From contig CAYYNP010000151.1 in assembly GCA_964472545.1 (NCBI GenBank), forward strand, positions 1 through 23,565: a DNA stretch of 23,565 nucleotides, written 5' to 3'. A model generated the notes under the pieces. That model saw nothing but the letters and a program-made list of their open reading frames with translations. It ran no database searches and was not told the DNA's origin. The DNA is from CAYYNP01 sp964472545. GTDB lineage: Bacteria > Planctomycetota > Planctomycetia > Pirellulales > Thermoguttaceae. The position numbers were made by a program, and so were the translations under genes. Positions 1 to 6,216 of this stretch are shown piece by piece. Every line of letters begins with the position of its first letter. The first letter of the stretch is position 1.

Positions 1-2
1 GG

Positions 3-650
3 GGTCTTTGGCGAAATGGGGCCGGTGAGTTAGTGGACCTGGAACGGGACTACGTTTTTCCTATGTTCAAAGGAGCCGAGATTGCCAACGGACGCACCGA
101 GAAACCGAGACGCCGGATGCTGGTAACGCAGCGCCAAATCGGAGAAGATACTTCCGCGATTGCTCATCGCGCTCCGAAAACCTGGAACTACCTCCAATCG
201 CACGCCGATCGGCTGAATCGTCGCGCCAGTTCCATCTATCGCAAGCGCCCACCGTTCTCCGTATTTGGCGTGGGCGATTACTCGTTTGCCCCGTGGAAGG
301 TCGCAATTTGTGGTCTCTACAAGCAGTTGGAATTCCGCGCCGTCGGCAGCTATCGCGGCAAGCCGGTCGTTTTCGACGACACGTGTTACTTCATCGCGTG
401 CCAGAGCGAGCAGGAAGCGGACTATCTGGCTGGACTGCTGAATTCACCCGTCGCGAGGGAGTTCTTCTCGGCATTTATCTTTTGGGACGCGAAGCGCCCC
501 GTCACAATTGACGTATTGCGCAGACTCGATCTGGTCGCGCTCGCGGAGGAAACGGGCTCCCGTGACGTGGTGACGGCACATCTCTCGCTGCACGAGGCGG
601 TTGCCACCGCAGCAGGCCGATCACCGCGAGCGCAGCTCGACCTCTTCTGA
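3..650 (+). CDS. C-terminal part of N6-adenine DNA methyltransferase-like protein (5' truncated by window edge)
   Basis: The frame is open from the left edge, reading GLWRNGAGELVDLERDYVF, so the GTG at 33 is an internal codon and the true start lies outside the window. The visible part resembles the C-terminal target-recognition half of Eco57I/TaqI-like N6-adenine methyltransferases. The cues are a 'fPmlKgaeian' segment, then a SFAPWKVAICGLY stretch, FRAVG, KPVVFDDTCYF and a LLNSPVAREFF helix followed by FIFWDAKRPVT and RRLDL. The catalytic NPPY/SAM-binding half is not visible, so activity cannot be judged. The protein ends in QLDLF, an ending common in restriction-modification proteins. No endonuclease gene is seen downstream; the next gene encodes an unrelated TPR protein. 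The assignment rests on remembered family motifs, not on a search. Confidence 0.7.
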   Translation, partial: GLWRNGAGELVDLERDYVFPMFKGAEIANGRTEKPRRRMLVTQRQIGEDTSAIAHRAPKTWNYLQSHADRLNRRASSIYRKRPPFSVFGVGDYSFAPWKVAICGLYKQLEFRAVGSYRGKPVVFDDTCYFIACQSEQEADYLAGLLNSPVAREFFSAFIFWDAKRPVTIDVLRRLDLVALAEETGSRDVVTAHLSLHEAVATAAGRSPRAQLDLF

Positions 651-919
651 TCCCGCGAATGCCCGGCTGCCACGTGACACACACATTCGCTGCTACCCAT
701 ATTGCGCATACCCCCAAGAACGCCTTCCCCGAGACCTTACAACCGCTAGAATCCCTAAATCTTCCCTCATTCTCCGAATCGGTTGTAGCTACGCGAGGCG
801 AATAGTCGATCTGTAGAGGGAAGCTGCCGTTGTAGGCCGGATCGATATGGATGCGCGTGGGGGGGATCCACTCCACGTTTGTCGGCCTACCGGGTAGATT
901 CCCAGCATGGAGGAGTCTC

Positions 920-2095
920 GTGAGAAAGGCGTTACTCAACTTGTGGGTGTCGCGGACGGCGATCGGCCTTGCGCTCTGGGCAGCCGGCGTCGTGCCCGGG
1001 CTGATGGGCGTGTCGGTCTGCCGGGCTCAGCAGGGAACGTCGTATGGCGGTAATCTCCAGGCGGCTCCTCCCGCCGGCGGGCGTTCGTTCACTCAATCGA
1101 TCACCTCCGGCGTGAAGAGCGGGATCGACCGGATCGGCAATGCCGTGCGACGGGATCCACCGGTCCGCGCGCCGGAAGACGCGATCTCGCTGCATACCAA
1201 GGCCTCGGCGGGGCCCGATCTCTACGTGCGGGTTGCGCGGCTCTACGAACAGTCGGGCAAGATCAGTCAGGCGGCCGAACAGTACCGGAAGGCACTGGAG
1301 TTGAAGCAGGATTATCTCGGGGCCCTGCTGGGCTACGCGCGGCTGCTCGACCGGATGAACAACCCGGCCGAGGCGCTGAGGCTCTATCAGCGGGCCACCG
1401 CGACCCATCCGAACCGTCCGGAAGTCTACAACAACCTGGGCCTGTTCCAGGCGCGGCGAGGGCAACTCGTCGAAGCCTTGCCGTCGCTCGAGCGGGCGAT
1501 CAAGCTGCAGCCGAACAATCCGCAATACCGCAACAATATGGCCATTGTGCTGGTGGAAATGGGCCGCAGCAGCGAGGCCTTTGTGCAGCTCAAGGCGGCA
1601 CACAGCGAGCCTGTGGCTTTCTACAACTTGGGGTTCTTGCTGGAGAAACACGGCGACTTGGCGCTGGCCGCGCAGTACTTCCAAATGGCGCTGCAAAAGG
1701 ACCCGTCGCTGGCCCAAGCCCGGCTGGGATTAAACCGGTTGGCGGCCGCGCGATCGCGAGGCCCCATGCCGTTGACGCCCAGTGGCGATCCACGGCTGGG
1801 GAGCCGTACGAACCGTCCCGACGCGGCCCTTCCGCCGTCGGGCGTTTACGGCGGCGAAGTCCGCCAATTGCCTCCGGTCCCGCGCAGCTCGCCGCCCGGC
1901 GCTGCTCCGTTGCCGCCGCCGGCCGCGCCGTCGGGGCCAGCATTTCCAGCGCCTGGTACTCCGCCGCCGGCCGTTTCCGAAGTTCCCAGGCGTTTGCCGC
2001 CGATCGTGATTCCACCGTCGTCACCTCCGGCGGGCGATTATCGCGGGCAGTCGTTGCCGTCGGCCCCGATGCCTGCACCCCCCAGCCGATTCTGA
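920..2095 (+). CDS. Exported TPR-repeat protein with proline-rich C-terminus
   Basis: A protein of about 391 residues. The GTG at 920 is preferred because GGAGGA at 909-914 lies 6 nt upstream and the resulting N-terminus (VRKALLNLW...) is a good Sec signal peptide ending near CRA|QQ at about residue 36. An in-frame ATG at 851 would put 23 extra residues before the signal. Residues from about 98 to 270 form a run of about five to six tetratricopeptide repeats, for example LYVRVARLYEQSGKISQAAE, YNNLGLFQARRGQLVEALP and YNLGFLLEKHGDLALAAQYF. From about 280 to the end the chain is low-complexity and rich in Pro, Ser and Gly. TPR arrays bind proteins, so this is probably an envelope scaffold, but the partner is unknown. 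The 269-bp gap upstream (651-919) shows no convincing feature. Confidence 0.88.
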   Translation: MRKALLNLWVSRTAIGLALWAAGVVPGLMGVSVCRAQQGTSYGGNLQAAPPAGGRSFTQSITSGVKSGIDRIGNAVRRDPPVRAPEDAISLHTKASAGPDLYVRVARLYEQSGKISQAAEQYRKALELKQDYLGALLGYARLLDRMNNPAEALRLYQRATATHPNRPEVYNNLGLFQARRGQLVEALPSLERAIKLQPNNPQYRNNMAIVLVEMGRSSEAFVQLKAAHSEPVAFYNLGFLLEKHGDLALAAQYFQMALQKDPSLAQARLGLNRLAAARSRGPMPLTPSGDPRLGSRTNRPDAALPPSGVYGGEVRQLPPVPRSSPPGAAPLPPPAAPSGPAFPAPGTPPPAVSEVPRRLPPIVIPPSSPPAGDYRGQSLPSAPMPAPPSRF

Positions 2096-2382
2096 CGACC
2101 GCCATTGGGGAGTCCTGCGTCTGAGGTCGGGTGTGACACGCCATTTGGGTGTGGGGCCGAATGCGATCGACTGCTCAGGAGTCCCGGTCGCCGCGCGTGT
2201 TGGCCGATCCTTCCGTTGCAACCGTTCCTGCCCGGTTTTACGGCACGATCCTCCCTGAATTCGCCCGCGCATTTGCTGTACCGCCTGGGGCACGGGATGT
2301 AGAATAGCTTTGAGGAACGTCTCGTTACCAATAATCTGCCAGCAATGCTTGGCGTGGCGAGAGCCCAGGGCAACCGGCATCC

Positions 2383-3621
2383 ATGACTCGTGCCAACAAT
2401 GTGAAAGATCCCCCACCACCGAAGGGTTTGCCCCAGATCCGAGGTGACGCCCCTCGGTCGGCCTCTTCGCTGGGTGGCATTGCGCGAGTGGCTTGGCGGC
2501 GGCGGGGATGGTACACCTACGGCTTGACGCCAATGACGGTCTGGCGGTTGTTGATGGCCGGCGGGGAGATGGTCCTGCGGCGTAAGCGGCTGCTGTCGTA
2601 TCCTCTGGCGGTAAAGATCGACATCTCGCCGCGCTGCAATCTCAAGTGTACGGTTTGCGTCCACGCCCACGCCAACGGGGACCAGCGGCTGGCTTGCCAG
2701 CAATTCGACAAGAGCCAAGACATGACGCTGGCGAACTTCCGCCGCATCATCGACCAGATCCGCGGTCGCACGGCCGCCGTCACGCTCTACTACTTGGGCG
2801 ACCCGCTGATCCATCCGCAGGTCACCGAGATGTGTCAGGTGGCGTCGGAAGCCGGGCTGTGCGTGCAGTGCAGTTCCAACTTCAGCTATCCACTCTCCGA
2901 CGAGCGGATCGACGAGATCGTCGCCAGCGGCGTCACCCATCTGCGAATCTGCATCGACGGGCTGGAGCAGAAGACCTACGAGCGGACGCGCGTCGGCGGG
3001 AAGATCGATCTGGTGATCGCAAACCTAAGACGCCTGGTGGCGGCCAAACGCCGGCTGAAGCGCAAGTTCCCAAAAATCGAAGTGCAGTACATCAAGTTCC
3101 AACACAACGTCCACGAACTGACCCCCGCGCGGATCCTCTGCGAACAAATCGGGGCCGATCAATTCACCTCGTTCTGGGGCAACTTGGGCAACTACGTCGA
3201 CGCCAACCCGGGCTGCTATCCGGTACGCCGGGCCAAGCGGCGGCGCTGGTATTTGCCCCGTTGCGTTTGGCCGTACGTCGGCATGCTGATCAAGCAAGAC
3301 GGCGACGTGCTGCCGTGCTGCAACCACCGCCAGGGCGAGCAGTATGCCGCCGGCGGCGACTGCCGTGCGTTGGGCAACGTGTTCGAGACCAGCGTGCGCG
3401 AGGTCTGGAACTCGCCGGCCTATCAGGAGATCCGCCGCCTGTCGTGGAATCCCCGGCTGTCGGAGAAGGACGATCGCCATTGCCGAAGCTTCTGTGAAAG
3501 TTGCCCGAACCTCTTCCACGCCGACCTGCCCGAGCTGCGCGGAAATCGCCACATGTTCGACCAGGTCTACGTACTCGACGAGCGCGGCGTGCCCGTGCGG
3601 CGGAAGGACGAGTCGACGTAG
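2383..3621 (+). CDS. Radical SAM/SPASM domain protein
   Basis: A 412-residue protein. The radical SAM motif CNLKCTVC places the three [4Fe-4S] ligands at Cys85, Cys89 and Cys92, preceded by the usual hydrophobic strand (LAVKIDISPRC). GDPLIHP near residue 143 fits the GGEP-like SAM-binding segment, and HLRICIDGLEQKTYERTRVGG is the usual downstream strand-helix. The C-terminal half is SPASM-like: CVWPYVGMLI from Cys294, CC at 312-313, LGNVFETSVREVWNS, and a final HCRSFCESCP cluster (Cys367, 371, 374). These domains bind auxiliary Fe-S clusters and typically modify peptides, or act on sugar or cofactor precursors. No precursor peptide gene was found beside it, so the substrate is unknown. The ATG at 2383 has only a weak ribosome binding site. 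The gene converges with the redox cluster across a hairpin element. Confidence 0.93.
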   Translation: MTRANNVKDPPPPKGLPQIRGDAPRSASSLGGIARVAWRRRGWYTYGLTPMTVWRLLMAGGEMVLRRKRLLSYPLAVKIDISPRCNLKCTVCVHAHANGDQRLACQQFDKSQDMTLANFRRIIDQIRGRTAAVTLYYLGDPLIHPQVTEMCQVASEAGLCVQCSSNFSYPLSDERIDEIVASGVTHLRICIDGLEQKTYERTRVGGKIDLVIANLRRLVAAKRRLKRKFPKIEVQYIKFQHNVHELTPARILCEQIGADQFTSFWGNLGNYVDANPGCYPVRRAKRRRWYLPRCVWPYVGMLIKQDGDVLPCCNHRQGEQYAAGGDCRALGNVFETSVREVWNSPAYQEIRRLSWNPRLSEKDDRHCRSFCESCPNLFHADLPELRGNRHMFDQVYVLDERGVPVRRKDEST

Positions 3622-3630
3622 GGCCGTATA

Positions 3631-3684
3631 GTAGTCGTCTCGCTCCACGAGACGGACTGACATCTCGCGGAGCGAGATGACTAC
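3631..3684. repeat. Paired-hairpin palindromic element between convergent genes; possible bidirectional terminator
   Basis: The outer arms 3631-3646 and 3669-3684 are inverted repeats of 16 bp with one mismatch. Each half also folds alone: CGTCTCG (3636-3642) with CGAGACG (3648-3654), and CATCTCG (3661-3667) with CGAGATG (3673-3679), each a perfect 7-bp stem with a 5-nt loop. The right arm runs into the stop codon of the minus-strand Fe-S gene (3681-3683). Its position between two convergent genes suggests transcription termination in both directions. Its shape also fits a dispersed palindromic repeat. No long T-run follows, apart from TTTT at 3685-3688. Confidence 0.7.
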
Positions 3685-4592
3685 TTTTCGGCAACGCCCT
3701 TCTCCGCACGGCGGACTTCATCGCGCCGGCGGAACAGCCAGCAGACGCCCGCCAGCACGGCGCCGAGGCCGCTCAGAAGCCGACGGGGCTTGTTGCGATT
3801 CCGATCGGAAGAGCCGAACTCGATCATCCCCGACCGGGGAACGAACCGCGTGGGCAGCCCCAGCTTCTCGAACGGCACCGCTGCCAGGTAGAGCCAGCCG
3901 AGGCCGCCAAGTTCTTTCTCGCCGTAGACGTGGTCGACGTATTCGCTTGGGTGCATGGCGATGCGGCGGCGGGCTTCGGCCAGTAGGCCGTCGCGATCGC
4001 CGAACTTCAGTGCCCCGGCCGGACAGGCCGTCACACAGGCCGGCGTCCGCTCGCGCCGTCGACGTTGCCGTAGAGACTCCGCCGAAAGCGGCCGGCCGTT
4101 GACGCTGACCGGTTCGGACGCTTCGGCCCCCAGCCGCTCGAAACAGAAGGTGCACTTGTGCAGGTGCGGCGTTTCGACGCCCCAACACTCGACCGCCGTG
4201 GCGCCGAAGGGACATTCATCGACGCAGGCCACGCAGCCGATGCACTCCGGCGCATCGGCCACCACCACGCCCGAACGGTCGCGGCTGAAGACGCCCGGCG
4301 CACAGACGTCGGCGCAGCGAAACTCCGTGCAATGCATGCACTGCCGCTTGACGAAGACCGACTTCACGCGGCCCGGCCCCGAAGGAGCCCCCTCGGGCGG
4401 TTCTTCGGTCAACTCGTGAAACGCGATATACGTTCGCGTACTCTGCGAACAGCCCGGCGGGTTCTGATACCCTTGAACTCCGGAGACAATCCTGGTCCGC
4501 TCGGCCCGCAGCCCGTGGGCCGCCTTGCAGGCCGCTTGACAGCTTCGGCAGCCGATGCAGCGGGTGGTGTCGACCAGGCAGGCGACGGTCAT
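3681..4592 (-). CDS. Membrane-anchored 4x[4Fe-4S] ferredoxin-like subunit (formate dehydrogenase-N beta / HybA type)
   Basis: A 303-residue electron-transfer subunit with 16 cluster cysteines in four groups: Cys12/15/18/22 (CIGCRSCQAACK), Cys85/88/93/97, Cys117/120/123/127 (CIGCVACVDECP) and Cys147/150/186/190. The layout, the RQCMHC motif and the YVDHVYGEKELGGLGWLYL segment match the FdnH subunit of formate dehydrogenase-N. So does the single C-terminal membrane helix (about residues 272-287). Members move electrons between a molybdopterin enzyme and a membrane quinone or cytochrome partner. There is no signal peptide; FdnH-type subunits are exported together with a Tat-bearing catalytic subunit, which is not in this window. 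The start overlaps the stop of the upstream cytochrome gene as ATGA (4589-4592), indicating translational coupling. The Cys150-Cys186 spacing is enlarged by an Arg-rich insert. Confidence 0.88.
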   Translation of the reverse strand: MTVACLVDTTRCIGCRSCQAACKAAHGLRAERTRIVSGVQGYQNPPGCSQSTRTYIAFHELTEEPPEGAPSGPGRVKSVFVKRQCMHCTEFRCADVCAPGVFSRDRSGVVVADAPECIGCVACVDECPFGATAVECWGVETPHLHKCTFCFERLGAEASEPVSVNGRPLSAESLRQRRRRERTPACVTACPAGALKFGDRDGLLAEARRRIAMHPSEYVDHVYGEKELGGLGWLYLAAVPFEKLGLPTRFVPRSGMIEFGSSDRNRNKPRRLLSGLGAVLAGVCWLFRRRDEVRRAEKGVAEK

Positions 4593-5242
4593 TTCGACTC
4601 ATCCTCGTCGGGGTCATCCTCGTCGGGGTCATCCTCGTCGGGGTCATCCTCGTCGGGGGGGATGATCAAGTCGCCGGTGGTCTTGTTCCAGCGGACGCTG
4701 CGCAGCTTCAGCCGGTGTTGCCCGTGGCAATCGGTGCAGACGATCGACTTCGCGTCGGTCTTCTCCGGGCAGCGCTCTTGCCAGCGGGTGATGACCTCGC
4801 GGGCGGGCACGTCGTGCTCGTCGTGGCAGTCGTAGCACAGCGGGCCGATCTTCTCCGGCGGATACATCACGTCCGGCGGCGTGACGTTGTCTTCGTCGTT
4901 GCGGTGGGGGTGCGACTTGCCGTGGCACTTGATGCAACTCACGTTCGCCTTGGCATGCCAAACGGCCAGCGGCTCTTCCTTATAGTTGGCGTGGCAGACG
5001 TGGCACGGGCTGTTGTCGGCCATCGGGCCCGGCGGATCCTCGAAGGGGTCGACCTCCGGGGGATCTTCCAGCAGCAGCGGAGTGTCTTTGTCGACCACCA
5101 ACGGCGGCGGGCCGTCGGCTTTCTTGTCGTCTTTGTCTTCGGCAGCTTGGGCCGATGCGGGCGAATTCGAGTCGCCGATCACCGCAAACACGGCCGCCAA
5201 GGCCGTCAACGCCAACACCGCCACGCAAACACCATACCTCAT
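4589..5242 (-). CDS. Exported tetraheme c-type cytochrome with acidic repeat tail
   Basis: A 217-residue protein with an N-terminal Sec signal (MRYGVCVAVLALTALAAVFA, cleavage probably near AQA at 31-33). It has four CxxCH haem-binding motifs: Cys80-His84, Cys103-His107, Cys136-His140 and Cys169-His173. Extra histidines beside the motifs (HPH at 111-113, HDEHD, HGQH) could serve as distal ligands, as in cytochrome c3/NapC-like multihaem proteins. A linker rich in Asp, Pro and Lys lies between signal and haem region, and the C-terminus is a DEDDP pentapeptide repeat. The ribosome binding site is AAGGA about 7-8 nt upstream. It shares most of its haem region with the neighbouring cytochrome at 5339-5935, so the pair arose by tandem duplication. 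Likely role: periplasmic electron carrier for the Fe-S subunit encoded immediately downstream. Confidence 0.92.
   Translation of the reverse strand: MRYGVCVAVLALTALAAVFAVIGDSNSPASAQAAEDKDDKKADGPPPLVVDKDTPLLLEDPPEVDPFEDPPGPMADNSPCHVCHANYKEEPLAVWHAKANVSCIKCHGKSHPHRNDEDNVTPPDVMYPPEKIGPLCYDCHDEHDVPAREVITRWQERCPEKTDAKSIVCTDCHGQHRLKLRSVRWNKTTGDLIIPPDEDDPDEDDPDEDDPDEDESK
4599..4658. repeat. Four perfect 15-bp tandem repeats coding for DEDDP
   Basis: The unit TCATCCTCGTCGGGG occurs four times without change at 4599-4613, 4614-4628, 4629-4643 and 4644-4658. On the minus strand it encodes the acidic DEDDP tail of the tetraheme cytochrome. The unit length is a multiple of three, so copy-number change by slippage would keep the frame and the ATGA junction with the next gene. 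Perfect identity indicates recent expansion or homogenisation. Confidence 0.95.
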
Positions 5243-5269
5243 CAGACGTTCCTTTCGTTCGCTAACTCT

Positions 5270-5302
5270 CTGGGGGCTCGCTGCGCTCGACCCCGGCCAC
5301 CC
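5270..5302. repeat. Single arm of the GGGTGGC...CCCCAG palindromic repeat family
   Basis: The 33-bp segment starting CTGGGGGCTCGCTGCGCTC and ending GGCCACCC matches the right arm of the full palindrome at 7640-7671 almost base for base. No partner arm is nearby, so this is a half element. It fills much of the 96-bp gap between the two cytochrome genes and lies upstream of the ribosome binding site of the 4589-5242 gene. Confidence 0.8.
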
Positions 5303-5338
5303 ATTGTTTTCAATGTTCGTGAGTACTCATTCGTTGTT

Positions 5339-5935
5339 CTATTGCTGCTTCGGCTCGACGTCCGTGGAGTCCTCGGCCCGTTTGATCCGCTGGCCTTCCT
5401 TGCGAATGACCAACTCGCCCGTCGCTTTGTCCCACCAAACGGTGCGAAAACGCATCCGATGCTCGAAGTGGCAGTCGGTGCAGACGATCTGCTCGGGGTC
5501 GGTCTTCTTGGGGCATCGCTCCTGCCAACGCGCGACGACGTCCTCCGCCGGGGCGTCGTGCTCGTCGTGGCACTTGCCGCACATCTTGTCGACGTCTTTC
5601 AGGGCGTACATCTTTTCCGGCGGGGTGATATTGTCTTCGTCGCCGCGATGATCCAACGACTTGCCGTGGCAGTCGATGCAGCCGACCTCGCCCTTGCCGT
5701 GCGTCACGACCAGCGACTCCTCGTCGTAGTTGCCGTGGCATACGTAGCAGGAACCGTTGTTGACCTTCAGTTTCGGCTCGTTGCCGGTCGCTTCGGGCAG
5801 TTTTTCATCAAGGTAGCCCTCCAGCGAAAGCGGCGGGGCGGCGGCGGCCAGGTCGTCGTGTGCGAACTGTGCCACACATGCCAACAATAACGTGGCCAGC
5901 GCCGGCAGCAACGCCAGGTAGACAACGCGTTTCAT
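5339..5935 (-). CDS. Exported tetraheme c-type cytochrome (paralogue), possible lipoprotein
   Basis: A 198-residue protein with four CxxCH motifs: Cys63-His67, Cys86-His90, Cys119-His123 and Cys152-His156. The N-terminus MKRVVYLALLPALATLLLAC resembles a lipoprotein signal with a lipobox-like LLAC at Cys20, although Leu at -2 is only partly typical. Ordinary Sec cleavage near residue 33 is the alternative. The haem region parallels the neighbouring cytochrome: DEDNxTPPxxMY, CHDEHDxPA and RWQERCPxKTDxxxIVCTDCH appear in both with the same spacing. The charged tail differs and lacks the DEDDP repeat. A GAGGAC ribosome binding site lies upstream. It is the first cytochrome in the minus-strand cluster and was probably co-transcribed with the second cytochrome and the Fe-S subunit, across a 96-bp gap that holds a repeat arm. 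Confidence 0.92.
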   Translation of the reverse strand: MKRVVYLALLPALATLLLACVAQFAHDDLAAAAPPLSLEGYLDEKLPEATGNEPKLKVNNGSCYVCHGNYDEESLVVTHGKGEVGCIDCHGKSLDHRGDEDNITPPEKMYALKDVDKMCGKCHDEHDAPAEDVVARWQERCPKKTDPEQIVCTDCHFEHRMRFRTVWWDKATGELVIRKEGQRIKRAEDSTDVEPKQQ

Positions 5936-5967
5936 CTTTCAAGTCCTCTTGTCCTCTTGCGGTTCCA

Positions 5968-6052
5968 GCGGCGAAAAGGGGGACAGGCACCTTTTGTGCG
6001 AAGCACCCTTCGGGCCGTGCCGGCAAAAGGTGCCTGTCCCCCTTTTCGCCGC
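5968..6052. repeat. Large palindrome with 29-bp perfect arms (GGGGACAGGCACC family)
   Basis: The left arm 5968-5996 and right arm 6024-6052 are perfect reverse complements over 29 bp. They carry the core GGGGGACAGGCACCTTTT on the left and its complement on the right. The 27-nt centre holds a smaller hairpin (CGAAG...CTTCG). In RNA this would be a very stable cruciform-like hairpin 5' of the cytochrome gene. The GGGGACAGGCACC core is, from memory, a dispersed repeat in various bacteria, sometimes linked with REP-associated transposases; no transposase is encoded here. No target-site duplication is visible at the arm ends. Confidence 0.93.
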
Positions 6053-6061
6053 CGAGAGAAA

Positions 6062-6097
6062 CGCGGATGGAAGTGGCGTCTCGCACTTCCATCCGCG
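6062..6097. repeat. Inverted repeat with 14-bp perfect arms
   Basis: CGCGGATGGAAGTG at 6062-6075 is the exact reverse complement of 6084-6097, with an 8-nt loop. It lies only 9 bp from the preceding 29-bp palindrome but has an unrelated sequence, so a second repeat family sits in the same 281-bp gap. Confidence 0.85.
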
Positions 6098-6167
6098 AGC
6101 TACTCGGGTTGGGTTGGTCTTTGTCGGTTGTGGGTGAGGGCGGTGTCCGACGCTGAGGTTGATTCGG

Positions 6168-6206
6168 GCGCGCCCTCACCCCAACCCTCTCCCGGAGGGA
6201 GAGGGA
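6168..6206. repeat. CCCTCACCCCAACCCTCTCCC repeat with hairpin; possible terminator of the aldo/keto reductase gene
   Basis: CCCTCTCCC (6185-6193) pairs perfectly with GGGAGAGGG (6197-6205) around a 3-nt loop, after a CCCTCACCCCAA lead-in. This resembles a widespread bacterial dispersed repeat, recognised from memory. It sits about 11 bp past the stop codon of the minus-strand gene that ends at 6217. It may therefore act as a terminator or 3' mRNA stabiliser, but no T-run follows. Confidence 0.65.
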
Positions 6207-6216
6207 GTCGTGTCGC

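Noticed and set aside
851..919. ATG at 851 as start of the TPR protein
   Set aside because: It lacks a ribosome binding site and would place 23 residues before the signal peptide; the GTG at 920 has GGAGGA at good spacing.
2298..2305. TAGAAT as a -10 box before the radical SAM gene
   Set aside because: No acceptable -35 box at 16-18 bp spacing; a single hexamer is too weak.
4599..4658. Possible CRISPR-like direct repeats
   Set aside because: The 15-bp units are contiguous with no spacers, lie in a coding frame, and no cas genes are nearby.
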